The notes under the pieces: generated by a model
Told to the model about the DNA's origin: nothing
Database searches by the model: none
What the model saw: the letters and a program-made list of their open reading frames with translations, nothing else
Shown: positions 15,166-25,200 of the stretch, in pieces
Layout of the letters: each line of letters opens with the position of its first letter
Numbering within the stretch: the stretch's first letter is position 1
Made by a program: the position numbers and the translations under genes
Source of the DNA: Pithys albifrons albifrons
Taxonomy: Eukaryota; Chordata; Aves; Passeriformes; Thamnophilidae
NCBI RefSeq assembly: GCF_047495875.1
Contig: NC_092464.1
Coordinates: 21,856,865 to 21,920,864, forward strand
Direction: 5' to 3'
Length of the DNA: 64,000 bases

Positions 15166-16642
15166 GAGAAGTGAATAGTGCACAATGTTTGAAAGAAAAG
15201 AACACCTTTCATATATTTTTAAAAGTGCACATTAAGTCACCAAACCAGCCACATGATGGCAGTCCAACATTAAAAAAAAAAGGAAAAAATGCATTTAATA
15301 GAAACTCTTTGTAAGAGGAGCTAATAATCAATGCATACTACTTACAATATAGCCAAACAATGCTGTAGGGCAGTAATTTTCAATCTCTCTTGATTTGCAT
15401 ACCTCTAAATATTTTAAGGCATCAAAGACCCAATATGCAGATACATCTGATGTTTATTTATCTTCCATGAAGTCCAGACTTTATAGTACAGTTCCTACAT
15501 TCCAGAGTCTGCAGATACAATATTTAAAGACCAGTTTCATCATATTAGCAAATATTCTTTTCAAGTATTAGTATGTAGATATGCACTCTATTTGTTCAGA
15601 GTTCTGACTCCAATCCACTTGCATTTATTTCTGAAATACAGCATAGATGAAAACCTGGTATTAGACACAAGTGAGCTTGGAATTTCTCCTAATCCTCCTT
15701 TTTAGTTTCCTCCTCACTAACTGCAACTCAGTGGCCTACATAAATTTGCACACAAATCTTCTGTCCAAATCTTTGGTATGCATATGCAACATGTCAGTAG
15801 CTGACAAATGCCCACACTTAAAACATGGTCAGTGAGAGATCAAAAATAGTAACTGATGTCATCCACCACCTCATTTGCTTGGATTTGGTGGGTTTTGCTA
15901 CAGCTGACTATACAGTTTGCCTTTTCCCATTTGTATTAGTAAGGCTAATGATTTCAGTGGTATTTCGTGGTATTTCCAAAATAATTTCCTAATGCTTTTC
16001 TTAACCAGCACACGGCAGATTGTTCCAGTTGGCACATATCCCCCAAATTGCTCCCTTGTTCCTAGATTCATTAATTTTTATTTTTCCTTATTGAACATCA
16101 TGTGCTGTATGCCAACCAAATCAAGATGGATCAAATCACTACAGCTTGTGTCTCTCATTCCTGTCTTTGCTTTTGTCAGTATTGTGAGCAACTCTGAAGA
16201 TTTTTTTCTTGTATCAAATTATATGGAGCAAATTAGCAACATCAGGGCTACATATCAGTTGCTGGTGAAAGCATTTATCTTCAAACCTGTCATTGCTACA
16301 CAAAAATACTGCTACTGCACCAAAATGTGGCTATTTGTCATTGTAATTCAGGTTAGAAATATAGATCCAATTTTATATTCTGACTTTACAGGAGTATTAG
16401 CTGTTAGCTCACCTGTGGGTCTGTAATCAGAGATTTGCAGCTGGTAAAGATTCTCACACTCTGTGGTGAGAAAGTAAATCTGTTGCACTTCAATTTAGAG
16501 CACATTCAACTGCAGGACATCTTCTGGCTCACAGTTTTCCAGTGACTGAGCTTTTCCTTCATCTGTCTCACTGTGAATACCTGTTTGCAACCATGAAATC
16601 AAAGGGCACTCTCATTCTAATTAACTTCCTTTCCACAATCGT
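15166..16642. other. Intergenic DNA with an unexplained long open frame
   Basis: No recognised gene or repeat. It contains a plus-strand frame that stays open from about 15917 to 16426; the first ATG is at 15992, giving 144 codons. The predicted peptide is rich in hydrophobic residues and Cys, and matches no family I recognise. There is no CpG island or clear splice structure around it. Chance is the leading explanation. Confidence 0.4.
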
Positions 16643-17150
16643 CATAGAGTAATAGAATCATTTAGTTTGGAAAAGACCTCCAAGATCATCAAATTCAATC
16701 TTTGACTGATCACCATCCTGTCAACTAGACTGTTAGTACTAAGTGGCACATCCAGTCTTTTCTCGAAGACCCCTAGATATGGTGACTCCACCACCTCCCT
16801 GGGCAATCCATACCAATGCTTGACAACACTCTGTGAAGAAAGTTGTCTTTATGTCCAACCTGAACCTCCCCTGGTGCAGTTTGTGACTATGTCCTCTTGT
16901 TCTGTCACTACTTGCCTGGGAGAGGAAGCCAACCCCCACCTTGCTACAAACTCCTTTTCAGGTAGTTGTAGAGAGCAATAAAGTCTCCCCTCAGCCTCCT
17001 TTTCTCCAAGCTAAACAACTCAAGCTCCCTCAGCCATTCTTCATATGATTTACTCTCTGAACCCTGCACCAGCTTTGTTACCCTTCTCTGGACACTTATT
17101 TTCTTTAAGTCTTGATTCAACACGCCAGAGATGGAAGTGGAGGAGGAGCT
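16643..17150 (-). mobile_element. CR1 LINE 3' fragment, antisense
   Basis: The plus strand reads the reverse complement of a CR1 3' end. It begins with AATAGAATCATTTAGTTTGG (the CR1 tail) and continues with the antisense forms of the usual phrases, such as CCACCACCTCCCTGGGCA near 16790 and CCTCAGCCTCCTTTTCTCCA near 16992. It is 5'-truncated and non-coding. Similarity fades after about 17100 and the right boundary is approximate. Confidence 0.88.
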
Positions 17151-18042
17151 TTTCCAGCCTTTTGGTATCTCTGGGTGGTGCCACACAACTCCTCTGCCAT
17201 GCTGCAGTGGTTGTCACACAATTGTAGGTTCAGCATCCTCATTTTACATTCTTCACTTGTTTACTGAACTGTTTTTCAAATTGCACCCTGGGTCTCCATG
17301 ACAATGTAAATTTGCTTCCTTAGAACAAGCCCAGGAACTTGAAAAGAGGGGCTAAAATTTGCACCTCTCTCCTTCCCCTCATAAAGCCTTGTTGTATGTG
17401 GATAGTCTGAACTTTGTTGACTAGCTGACTTAGACTTGCACCATCACACCAGTTTGATATATACTTCTCTGAAATATTTCAAATGTATATACAACAACAG
17501 ACTTTAAAATAAATATACTTTGTTATTTTCCCCTTGTTCATGGGATGCTTACAATTTTAAGTGTGGTATTCGGAGTATTAAAGTACTACAGTAAAATTTT
17601 CATTTTATTGCACTATCGATTCAAAATGCACAAAAACTAGCAACATGATGGCTTTTCTAATAGTATGTACAGAACATGATTTTGCTGTTATGATGCCTTT
17701 AATTCTAATTAAATTCCTTCCTGTTGGAGTTCGTTTTGCTAGTGTCCATTATTATTGCATTACTTATGAAAATCCAGAATCCATTCTGCTAGACAACATT
17801 GAAGGAAATCGATGACTTGTCAATAATTATTCAACACATGCTTAATTGTGCATATACTTGAAAACATTTAAAAATCAGAAGTACAACCACCCCATCTTCT
17901 GATCAATTTGTGGTATGACATGTCAGAAGGCTCATAAGCACCCTTGATATTGGCTGTTCTCAATGCAGAATGATTGCAATTGTAGCGGCTTCAATATGTG
18001 CTCAATCTCCATAAAAGCACTAATTGCATGATGAAAGATGAG
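17151..18042. other. Non-repetitive block upstream of the promoter, possible conserved non-coding element
   Basis: About 0.9 kb with no recognised repeat, between two CR1 clusters. The part from about 17640 to 18025 is dense in homeodomain-type words (for example TTAATTCTAATTAAAT near 17699, and CAATAATTATTCAA and CACTAATTGCATGA further right). It carries no coding frame. This composition is typical of vertebrate conserved non-coding elements but also arises by chance in AT-rich DNA. Conservation cannot be judged from one sequence. Confidence 0.3.
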
Positions 18043-18438
18043 GAACTGTTGGAGAGAGTCCAGAGGATGGCCACAAAAATGACTAAGGGGCTGGAGCAAT
18101 TCTTATAAGGCAAGACTAAGGGAGCTGAGCCTGCTCAGTCTAGAGACAGGAAGACCGAGAGGGAATCTCATTAATGCTTACAAATACCTCAAAAGCAGTG
18201 TGAACAGGATGATGCCAGACTCTTCAGTGGTGCCCAGCAATAGGATGAGGAGCAATGGCCGTAAACTGAAACACAAGAGGTTCTACCTCAACATGAGGAA
18301 GAGAGAACTCCCTCGTCCTGAGGATGGCAGAGTATGGAACAGGCTGCCCAGGGATGATGTGGAGTCTCCCTCTCTGGAGACACTGAAAACCCACCTGGAT
18401 ACATTCCTGTGTCACCTGGTCTAGGGGATCCTGCCTCG
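18043..18438 (+). mobile_element. CR1 LINE 3' fragment, sense
   Basis: Contains the standard CR1 3' sequence in order: GAGAGAGTCCAGAGGATGGCC, then the GGAGCTGAGCCTGCTCAG region, then CAGAGTATGGAACAGGCTGC followed by GGAGACACTGAAAACCCACC. It breaks off at about 18438, before reaching a CR1 tail. The open frames across it on both strands are artefacts of the element. Confidence 0.9.
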
Positions 18439-18494
18439 AATGAGGTGATACAGACATCATCACAGGGGAGATTCGGATCTACTGTTGGAAAAAA

Positions 18495-18616
18495 CAAGTT
18501 TCACTATTAGGGTGACCAGGCATTGGAATAGTTTGCCGAGGGAGGTGGTGGAGTCACCACCCCTGGGAGTGCTTAAGAGACACCTGATCTGGTGCCAGGT
18601 GACCTGGTTTGCAGTT
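18495..18616 (+). mobile_element. Second CR1 LINE fragment, sense
   Basis: A different CR1 copy starts within about 60 bases of the previous one. Diagnostic text includes GGAATAGTTTGCCGAGGGAGGTGGTGGAGTCACCACCCCTGGGAGTG from about 18533 to 18571. Its sequence is interrupted by the tRNA-like SINE and may resume at about 18767, where another CR1 tail begins. Confidence 0.82.
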
Positions 18617-18618
18617 CA

Positions 18619-18765
18619 AGGGTGTTAGCTCAGTTCGTTAAAACTTGGTTGTAATAATGCCAAGGTCATGGGTTCAATCCCCTATAGGGGCCATTGACTT
18701 AAGAGTTGGACTCGATGATCCTTGTGGTCCCTTCCAATTCAGAATATTCTGTGATTCTGTAAGGG
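18619..18765 (+). mobile_element. tRNA-Ile/CR1 composite SINE (TguSINE1-like)
   Basis: The first 75 bases follow the order of a tRNA-Ile(AAT): A-box-like TAGCTCAGTTCG at 18626-18637, anticodon position AAT at 18653-18655, B box GGTTCAATCC at 18671-18680 and a 3' end GGGGCCA at 18687-18693. They are followed by a CR1-type tail (AGAGTTGGACTCGATGATCC onward) ending in ATTCTGTGATTCTGT. This head-plus-tail structure matches the passerine SINE I remember as TguSINE1, which borrows the CR1 machinery. The acceptor stem has mismatches, so it is not a working tRNA gene. It supports a songbird origin for the DNA. Confidence 0.85.
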
Positions 18766-18766
18766 C

Positions 18767-18882
18767 TACAGTGGTAGTGCTGGACCGATGGTTGGACTTC
18801 ACGATAATAAAGATCTCTTCCAACCTTGATGATTCTACGATTCTGTTTCCAGAGGTCTCTTCCGACCCTAATGATGCTGTGA
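18767..18882 (+). mobile_element. Two stacked CR1 3' tails next to the promoter
   Basis: The stretch 18778-18846 reads as one CR1 tail (GGACCGATGGTTGGACTTCA, then TCTTCCAACCTTGATGATTC). It is directly followed by a second short tail (AGAGGTCTCTTCCGACCCTA, 18851-18870). Together with the SINE tail this makes three consecutive CR1-type 3' ends. The first may be the continuation of the CR1 copy interrupted by the SINE. The last abuts the CpG island. Confidence 0.78.
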
Positions 18883-19179
18883 AGCGGGTGGGCACCGCAT
18901 CGCAGCTCTATTTCGGCTGCACGCCGCACGAAGAGTTCCAACTGTGGATACATAGTCGTTTCCCCTGGGACACATTCCCCTCGAAAGGCTTTCCCAGCGT
19001 TGCCAGGAGTGATAGAAAACCACCCCCCAACCCGGCTCGGCCCGCGGAAGCAGCGGGGCCTGCTGGGGAAGCGGAAGAGCCGCCCCTCCTTCAGCCCCGC
19101 CCTCCCTCCCTGCGCAGGGGCCGCCGGAGCCGCCGCGCCCGCCCGGCCCCGGCCCTGGTCCTGGTGCCGCCGCCCCGCC

Positions 19180-19276
19180 ATGTCCGAGGCGGGCCAGGAG
19201 CTCGTCCACCTCGTGTGGGGCAAGAAGGCCGGGCCCCGCGGGCTGGCCGACACCATCTTCTGCCGCTGGGCGCAAG
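19180..19276 (+). CDS. MINDY3: MINDY3 coding exon 1 (codons 1-32 and first base of 33)
   Basis: Encodes the N-terminus from MSEAGQELVHLVWG through TIFCRWAQ, matching the human MSELTKELMELVWG...FCRWTQ. It has one more residue than human in the GPRGLAD stretch, so the catalytic Cys becomes residue 52 instead of 51. The exon ends CAAG before the donor GTACCT, in phase 1. It lies inside the CpG island, with ATG in the context CCCCGCCATGT. Confidence 0.95.
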
Positions 19277-22200
19277 GTACCTGTGTGCGCCGCGCCGCGC
19301 CCCGCCCGGCCCTCCTCTCCCCTCCCCTCCCCTCCCCGCCGGGCCCCCCCGCGGGTCCTGCCCTCCCCTGCCCTCCCCTGCGGGGCGCCGGGCCCGGGTC
19401 CCGCTCGGGGGGCCGCAGCAGCAGCACCGTGTGGCCCACGCCAGAAAATGATGCGGCAGCTTCACTTGCAGAATAATTATTTTCTCTCAGCTCGGTCGCC
19501 TTTAGCCACAGAGCTCCAAAGGAACTTAAAAGCGAATAAAAAAGGAAATGCCTTTCTTGAATACTTCAACAGCGTCTCATGCCGTGATTTTACGTATCTT
19601 GTGGAAACAGGAATATAAGTTCTGCTTTGGTTTTGGGGTTTTTATTTGCGAGGGGTGTAGGAGTCTCAAATAGACTTAGCAAAAGTGGGGTCAGGCTTGG
19701 GACAGAGACACACAGATTTTGCTTTTAAACTGGTTCCTTGGCCATGGAGGCAGGTGCATGCTATCTTTAGGATGTGGAAAGAGGTAAAGCAGCAATAACA
19801 TGGAACCTGGTGTATTTGTAAGGTGTTTCTTCTATATTTAAAATATGCAGCCTCTACACAGTTTCTTCTTGATGGAGACTTTATGGTGTTCTTTTAAAAC
19901 TGCAATTGCAAGGCGTAATTTGGAGGCTTGGCTGTAAAAATGATACGCAAGGAATCAGTCTGTGTACCTGTCCTGGCTGAAAGAAGGGAATAATAGCTGT
20001 CTTTATAACTTACTGTGGGCTTTGAAAAATTCTAGTAATGGTTAGGATGTTCATGATAAAATCACTAGTTCCTGGAGAATATTCACAAGTGATAATGGAA
20101 TTTAGAGATTAAAAAAAAATTAAAATTGTTTGGGTCTCAGGGTAAAGTTGGTTGAAACAGAAATTTCTTAGTTTTTTCTGTTCTTTTTTTTTTGTAACAA
20201 GAGTGTTGTCATTGTGTAGTTCCAGTATATGTATGTGTGGTGGTCATTTGGGAGCTGCACAGCTACTCCCCATTAAAGGACATAGTGTCTTACCAGACTG
20301 ATAAGCTTTTCTCTGGATTTATCTGTGTTAATTCAGTGAGAAGCATTTGGGGGAAAAATGCCCAATTCCTTCCAAGATCTAGTATTTAGGCAGGCATAGT
20401 AAAGCCATTACTTTTCCTAGTGAACTGATTATTGAAATATGATTCCTTTCTGAAATATCTCTTTTTAAGTTTTGTTAATGTTGCTGTTTCAGTACCAGGT
20501 TTGTGCAAAGTCAGAAAAGAAGAATTGTTGTTAAAAAGCTTAATTATTTAACCAGTAATGTTGGGTTGCCCCAATTGACATTTTAAAGATAACTTGTATG
20601 AGAAGTTTTAGCAGTTTCAAAATTTACTGAAAGGTGTGTTATAATGCCCTGCACTTGTGATCCAGTGAGGGACTCCTGGAGAAGGTCTCTGGTGTTCTTA
20701 GTGGCTTCTGCAAAGGAGCTGTTATTTCCTGTCTGTCTTTAGGGAAAGACCTGTGAGTATACAGTGTAGTGTATCTGTTCACTTCTCTATATCTTCCTTA
20801 GTATAACCTATTTTTGTGTGCCAAACCCCAGTAACATTAAGTTTAGTATGTTGTTTGGAGGTCTTGTGCTGAGAATCAAAACAGTCAGTCACTTGTATAG
20901 CTGTGTAATACTTTTACCCAGCTTTCTGTTTCTATTTGGTTGAAAAAGTTCTGCAGCATTTAATTACTACAAAGCAGTTGTGTCAACACTGACTCATCAA
21001 GATTTAAAAGAAAAAAATCACGAAAATATCAAGCTTTACTATTGCCAAAGATTTCAAAGTTTAAAAGATAGACCCTTCTTTCGCATAATATGTGCAGAAA
21101 GCATCGAACAGCTAGTTTAGTGTTGGGGGTTTTGGTTTTTGTTTTGGGGTTTTTTTTGAATGGATTGCCAACACTGGTATTTATTTCAGAGACTTGCTGA
21201 ACATTGTCTGATCCTTTCTCAAACCCTTTGGAAGTTGAGAACTGTGATTTTGATTTGGAAAGAAAAGTAGAGAGTAGGGAGGGTGTTCAGGAATTTAAGA
21301 CTCAAATCAGTCCGTTTCTCAGTAAAAGCAGCAGCATTCCTGGATCCTTGTCATGCACCAAATTCATTGACAATCATACTCATCTGGTCTGTACTCAGGA
21401 GGGGTTGGTCTGCAGGCAACTGACAGAACTGCCCCAGCTCATGTGGATATGCGTTGGAAGTTAATGACAGCAATTCCCTCAGTTTGCTTCATTGGCAACT
21501 TTAAATATATTGTTTTTATTCCTGACTTCACAAAGGCATGGCTGCAAAGTTGCTGTTGCAGTAGTTATGAGGTTTTTAGTGTGGGCTTTATTTTTTTTTC
21601 TTTCTGATTGCAGCAGAATTTGCAGTTTGAACCATGTGAATTCTGTTTACCAGAATTTTCAAAGTTGACACAGGAATGTAGCGCAAAGCTTCAGTCTGCT
21701 CTTGGGTGTTTCCTGTCATAGATATGATGACTTGGGAATGACTTAAGAAGAGCATTGAATCCTAAAGAGAGATATCCATGTTAGGAGTAATTTTATTCAT
21801 TGATCCATTCTCCATTGATTCTATTCATAAAGCTGCTCTTCAGATGAGCCCCAAGGCATCACATACATAAAATAGGTTTGAGTACAGTATCCTTGCAGAA
21901 TTTCATGAACTGCGTTCTCACTGGTCTTTGGAAAGAAAGGTACAGGACAGTCTTTTTAAAACAACCACTTAACTGCAAAAATGTAGTGTAAAGATACTAA
22001 TAGTGCAGTTTGTGTGTATGTGGATAACAAATGTTTGTTTTTATCTGGATCCTCTTCCAGCTTCCAGGTTGAGCACTGGGTGAGTGGGTGACAACTTTGT
22101 TTTTCTTTCTCTCCTATTCTTTCCAGGCTTCTCTCTTTATCTCCTATTCTTTCCAGGTTTCCTTTTTTTACATGCTTGAAACTCTTCTTTCTGATGAAAC

Positions 22201-25200
22201 ATCACCAAATGGGCTCTTATTACATGGTTGGTTGAGAAGCTACATCCTGTTGTATTGTTTTTAAGTCATTTGAGTAGAAATACCGTTAAACTGTGATCAC
22301 TGCAGGACTATTAGGATCAGTATTTTTACCAGCCAAGCAGATATATTTTGAGCAAAAAGAACAAACTTACTATTCTGCAAAGTCTTAGCAGAAGTAGCAA
22401 TTTGAAATGTGTTTCTCTGAGTTAAATTTAATAATGTTTAATTCATTTAGTTGATAGAAGAGAAATAGTCATTGGTATCTATGTAATTTTTTTAATGTTT
22501 TGATGACTGTCATTTGTAGAATATTTGTGTACTTTCCATCTCTTTGAGTTCCATATCACTCATTGCAGTCAGTTATCACGAAGAAGAAAACCATTTTTCA
22601 TTTCATTCTCACAGTCAGGGTATAGACAAGGGTGGATTGTGCAAACAGCAGGAGGAAGTGATCACACCTATTGGCCGAGCTCTGGCTACTTGTTGCTGCT
22701 TGTTTGCCGTAAGTGTTGCCTCTTCAGATCCTTGATGAAACTGCTTTTGAAGCCTGTGCTTTACCCATGCTGGTCACATTTAGCAGAGGAAACCTTTGTC
22801 AGTGGTCTTCAAGTCACAGTCTGTGAACTGCTTTTAAGGCATCTGTCAAATATAGGTAAGAAGTTAGAAGCCAAACCTGCTTCCAGGAATTTGCACGAAA
22901 TCTGGAAAAAATACCGGGGTCTTCAAGCAAAGAGATACTGTTGACCATTGACTTTGAGCTTCTCTTTAAGGAGAAGTCGGCAGTCCCTGACAGTAGGAGG
23001 GGGACTCTAATGCCAACACAAGCTGTACTGTTAGGAAATGTGAGACAACAGGAGTGTTTGGAGAAACAGCCAGGACAAGCTTCGAACAGCCAGGCTGCTC
23101 CAGAAAGGTTTCATTCTCAATTTTACACTGCTAGACTTTTTTTCTTCTTCCCTCTCTTAGAATGATGTATTTCTTTTAGGATGATGATGATGTCTTTACA
23201 GACAAACATGTTTCTGTTTTAGACAGATTGTCAAATCCCTTTCTGTTGTATACAATATTTAAATGTTTATTCCATACTTCCATGATGCAAAGTTGTCTTC
23301 ATTATTCATTCTGAACACAAAACATTGTGTGAAGATTGCTGAGTCAAAAGTCAGACTTTAGGGCAGAAATACAGGTTTTTTTAGGGATTGTGCCATTATA
23401 TGTAAGTAACAGTTCTTTCAGCACTGTTAAATAGAAGCATAGGAAATACTATTCACTGTGAAAAAATGAGATGGGATAAGTTAAGTTGCAAAGAAATTTT
23501 ATTTTCTGGCTAGTGGGCATGGTGGCTAATACAGTTGGAATATTCATGGAGCAGGAAGAATTCGAAATGCCCTGTAACACAATTATCTGAATAACTGCTG
23601 AACCCCAAACTCCTGCTGCTGCCCAGGCCCAAAAAGGAATACCTGGAAGATACTGTCCTTTAAGAAAGGATATGGTGCCAGTAAGTCCATTCCTTTCTCT
23701 GGATAAGGCTGACAGGCTTAAAGAAAATGAAAGATCTAGAGGAGTACTCACATAGAAGGCTCTTACCAGGGTACAGATTCAGAAGTTTTGATCTAAATTC
23801 AGAATTACCTGAATTCTGTAATATCAGTATTCTGTAGGTGTTTTGTTTTGTGGTTGGATTTTTTTCAAAAGTGTTAAAAAAGGAAGACACATTGGAATCT
23901 TACCTTGTTTTCTGGCACTTTTTTGCACAGTTTAGTAGTAGCCCACCAGGTAGTTTGGATACTTTCCTCAAACCCTTGCAGGACTTCCCATTAAGTGGTG
24001 TTTTGTTGTAGTATTGCTCTAGTAAGTGCTCCTTTCTTTTTGTGTGTGGGAAGTTTCATTTTACTGTAAAGAGACACTTGGAAAACCCAAAGCCATAAGC
24101 AAACTGTCTCAATCATTCTACACCCAGCTCTAAAGAAAGAGTGAAACATCAAGATGTGTTGTAAACCTTGTGCTTGGGTAATAATGATTTATTCTAGTGT
24201 TTTGTCAGACAGTTCTTGTATCCCAAAAGAGAAAAAGAAATACAGTTCCATGGTGAGAGGCTGGTTTAGCAGAGAACAGGATTAAAAAATTAATAACAGC
24301 ACATCTTTGTAGCTGGATGGGATCAGAGGGAGAGTAAGGGTTTTTCTAATGTGGTTGTGTTGCACACTGTTTGCTGATTCCCTTGTCTCTTTCATTCAGA
24401 GTTGGTTCTTGCACAGAGTGAAAATCTCTGTGAAATGACAGTGTTATTAATGTCTAAGATGTCTTGTGTGGAAAAAGTACTCTTTAGAAATAGGCTAAGA
24501 GTAAAAAGATGGAGGAAGGTAGAGGAGTAGTCACAATACAAGAATGAATGGGTGTTGTAGTGCTTTGAACTGTGATGAGGAATGTGACATGAAGGGCAAT
24601 AGGTGACTAAGTCATATGTTAATTTTGACAAACCGCACATGGACTAGCTAACAAGTAGGTGTGAGAAAAAACATGGGCCTTGGTAAATGCTATATTTTGG
24701 GGAAATAGGAGAATAAACTGTTGTGTGATACAAAGTCAGATTTGGGCATGGCCTAACTCAAAATACTGGGCAATACAATGGTTACTAGGAGGAATCTGGA
24801 TCTACTGGCTCCCTGCTCCACCCCAAAGGCAGTAGAGCAGTAGTGATACTGAAAAAATCGGGTCAGTGGAGCATTTAATAAGGTTATAAATGACACAGAG
24901 GGTAAATGGTAATGGTAGTTTATAGGTAAATTATTGATAATTATGGGTAAAAGGCAGATGGATTAATTAAAGGAAAATATTTTGCCTGGATTACATCTCT
25001 TTCCTTCATGAAATTTTATCTTGATCATAAGGCAGAGCGTAGAGTTGATGAGTATTTACAGAGACTGCCCAAGATGTGACTATTATGAAGGGTTAAAAAG
25101 GTAAGTATGTGTGATTGGAGGCTGACCTAGACCTGAATCCAGCTGGACTTCAGACCACTTGTTTCGGAAATTTTACCTGAGCTGATTTCCCATTTTATGG

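Larger units (their letters stand above)
18885..19430 (+). promoter_or_regulatory. CpG-island promoter of MINDY3
   Basis: Abrupt change from AT-rich DNA and CR1 sequence to very GC- and CpG-rich sequence spanning exon 1. There is no TATA box at a sensible position. GC boxes of the CCCCGCCC type occur around 19095 and 19299. This is the usual architecture of a broadly expressed housekeeping gene. The transcription start is not visible, but the 5' UTR presumably begins within the roughly 100-150 bases before the ATG at 19180. I see no convincing divergent gene on the minus strand. Confidence 0.8.

Noticed and set aside
18619..18693. Functional tRNA-Ile(AAT) gene
   Set aside because: The order of A box, anticodon and B box fits, but the acceptor stem has mismatches, the anticodon stem is imperfect, and the sequence continues directly into a CR1-type tail. 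It is the head of a SINE.
19000..19179. N-terminal extension of MINDY3 upstream of 19180
   Set aside because: The MINDY3 frame is open back to 19000, but the codon there is TTG and there is no in-frame ATG. Human MINDY3 starts at the position matching 19180.
18645..19476. Long overlapping frames on both strands across the CpG island
   Set aside because: These reflect the scarcity of stop codons in GC-rich sequence. Several begin at TTG, not ATG. Only the frame starting at 19180 continues into MINDY3.
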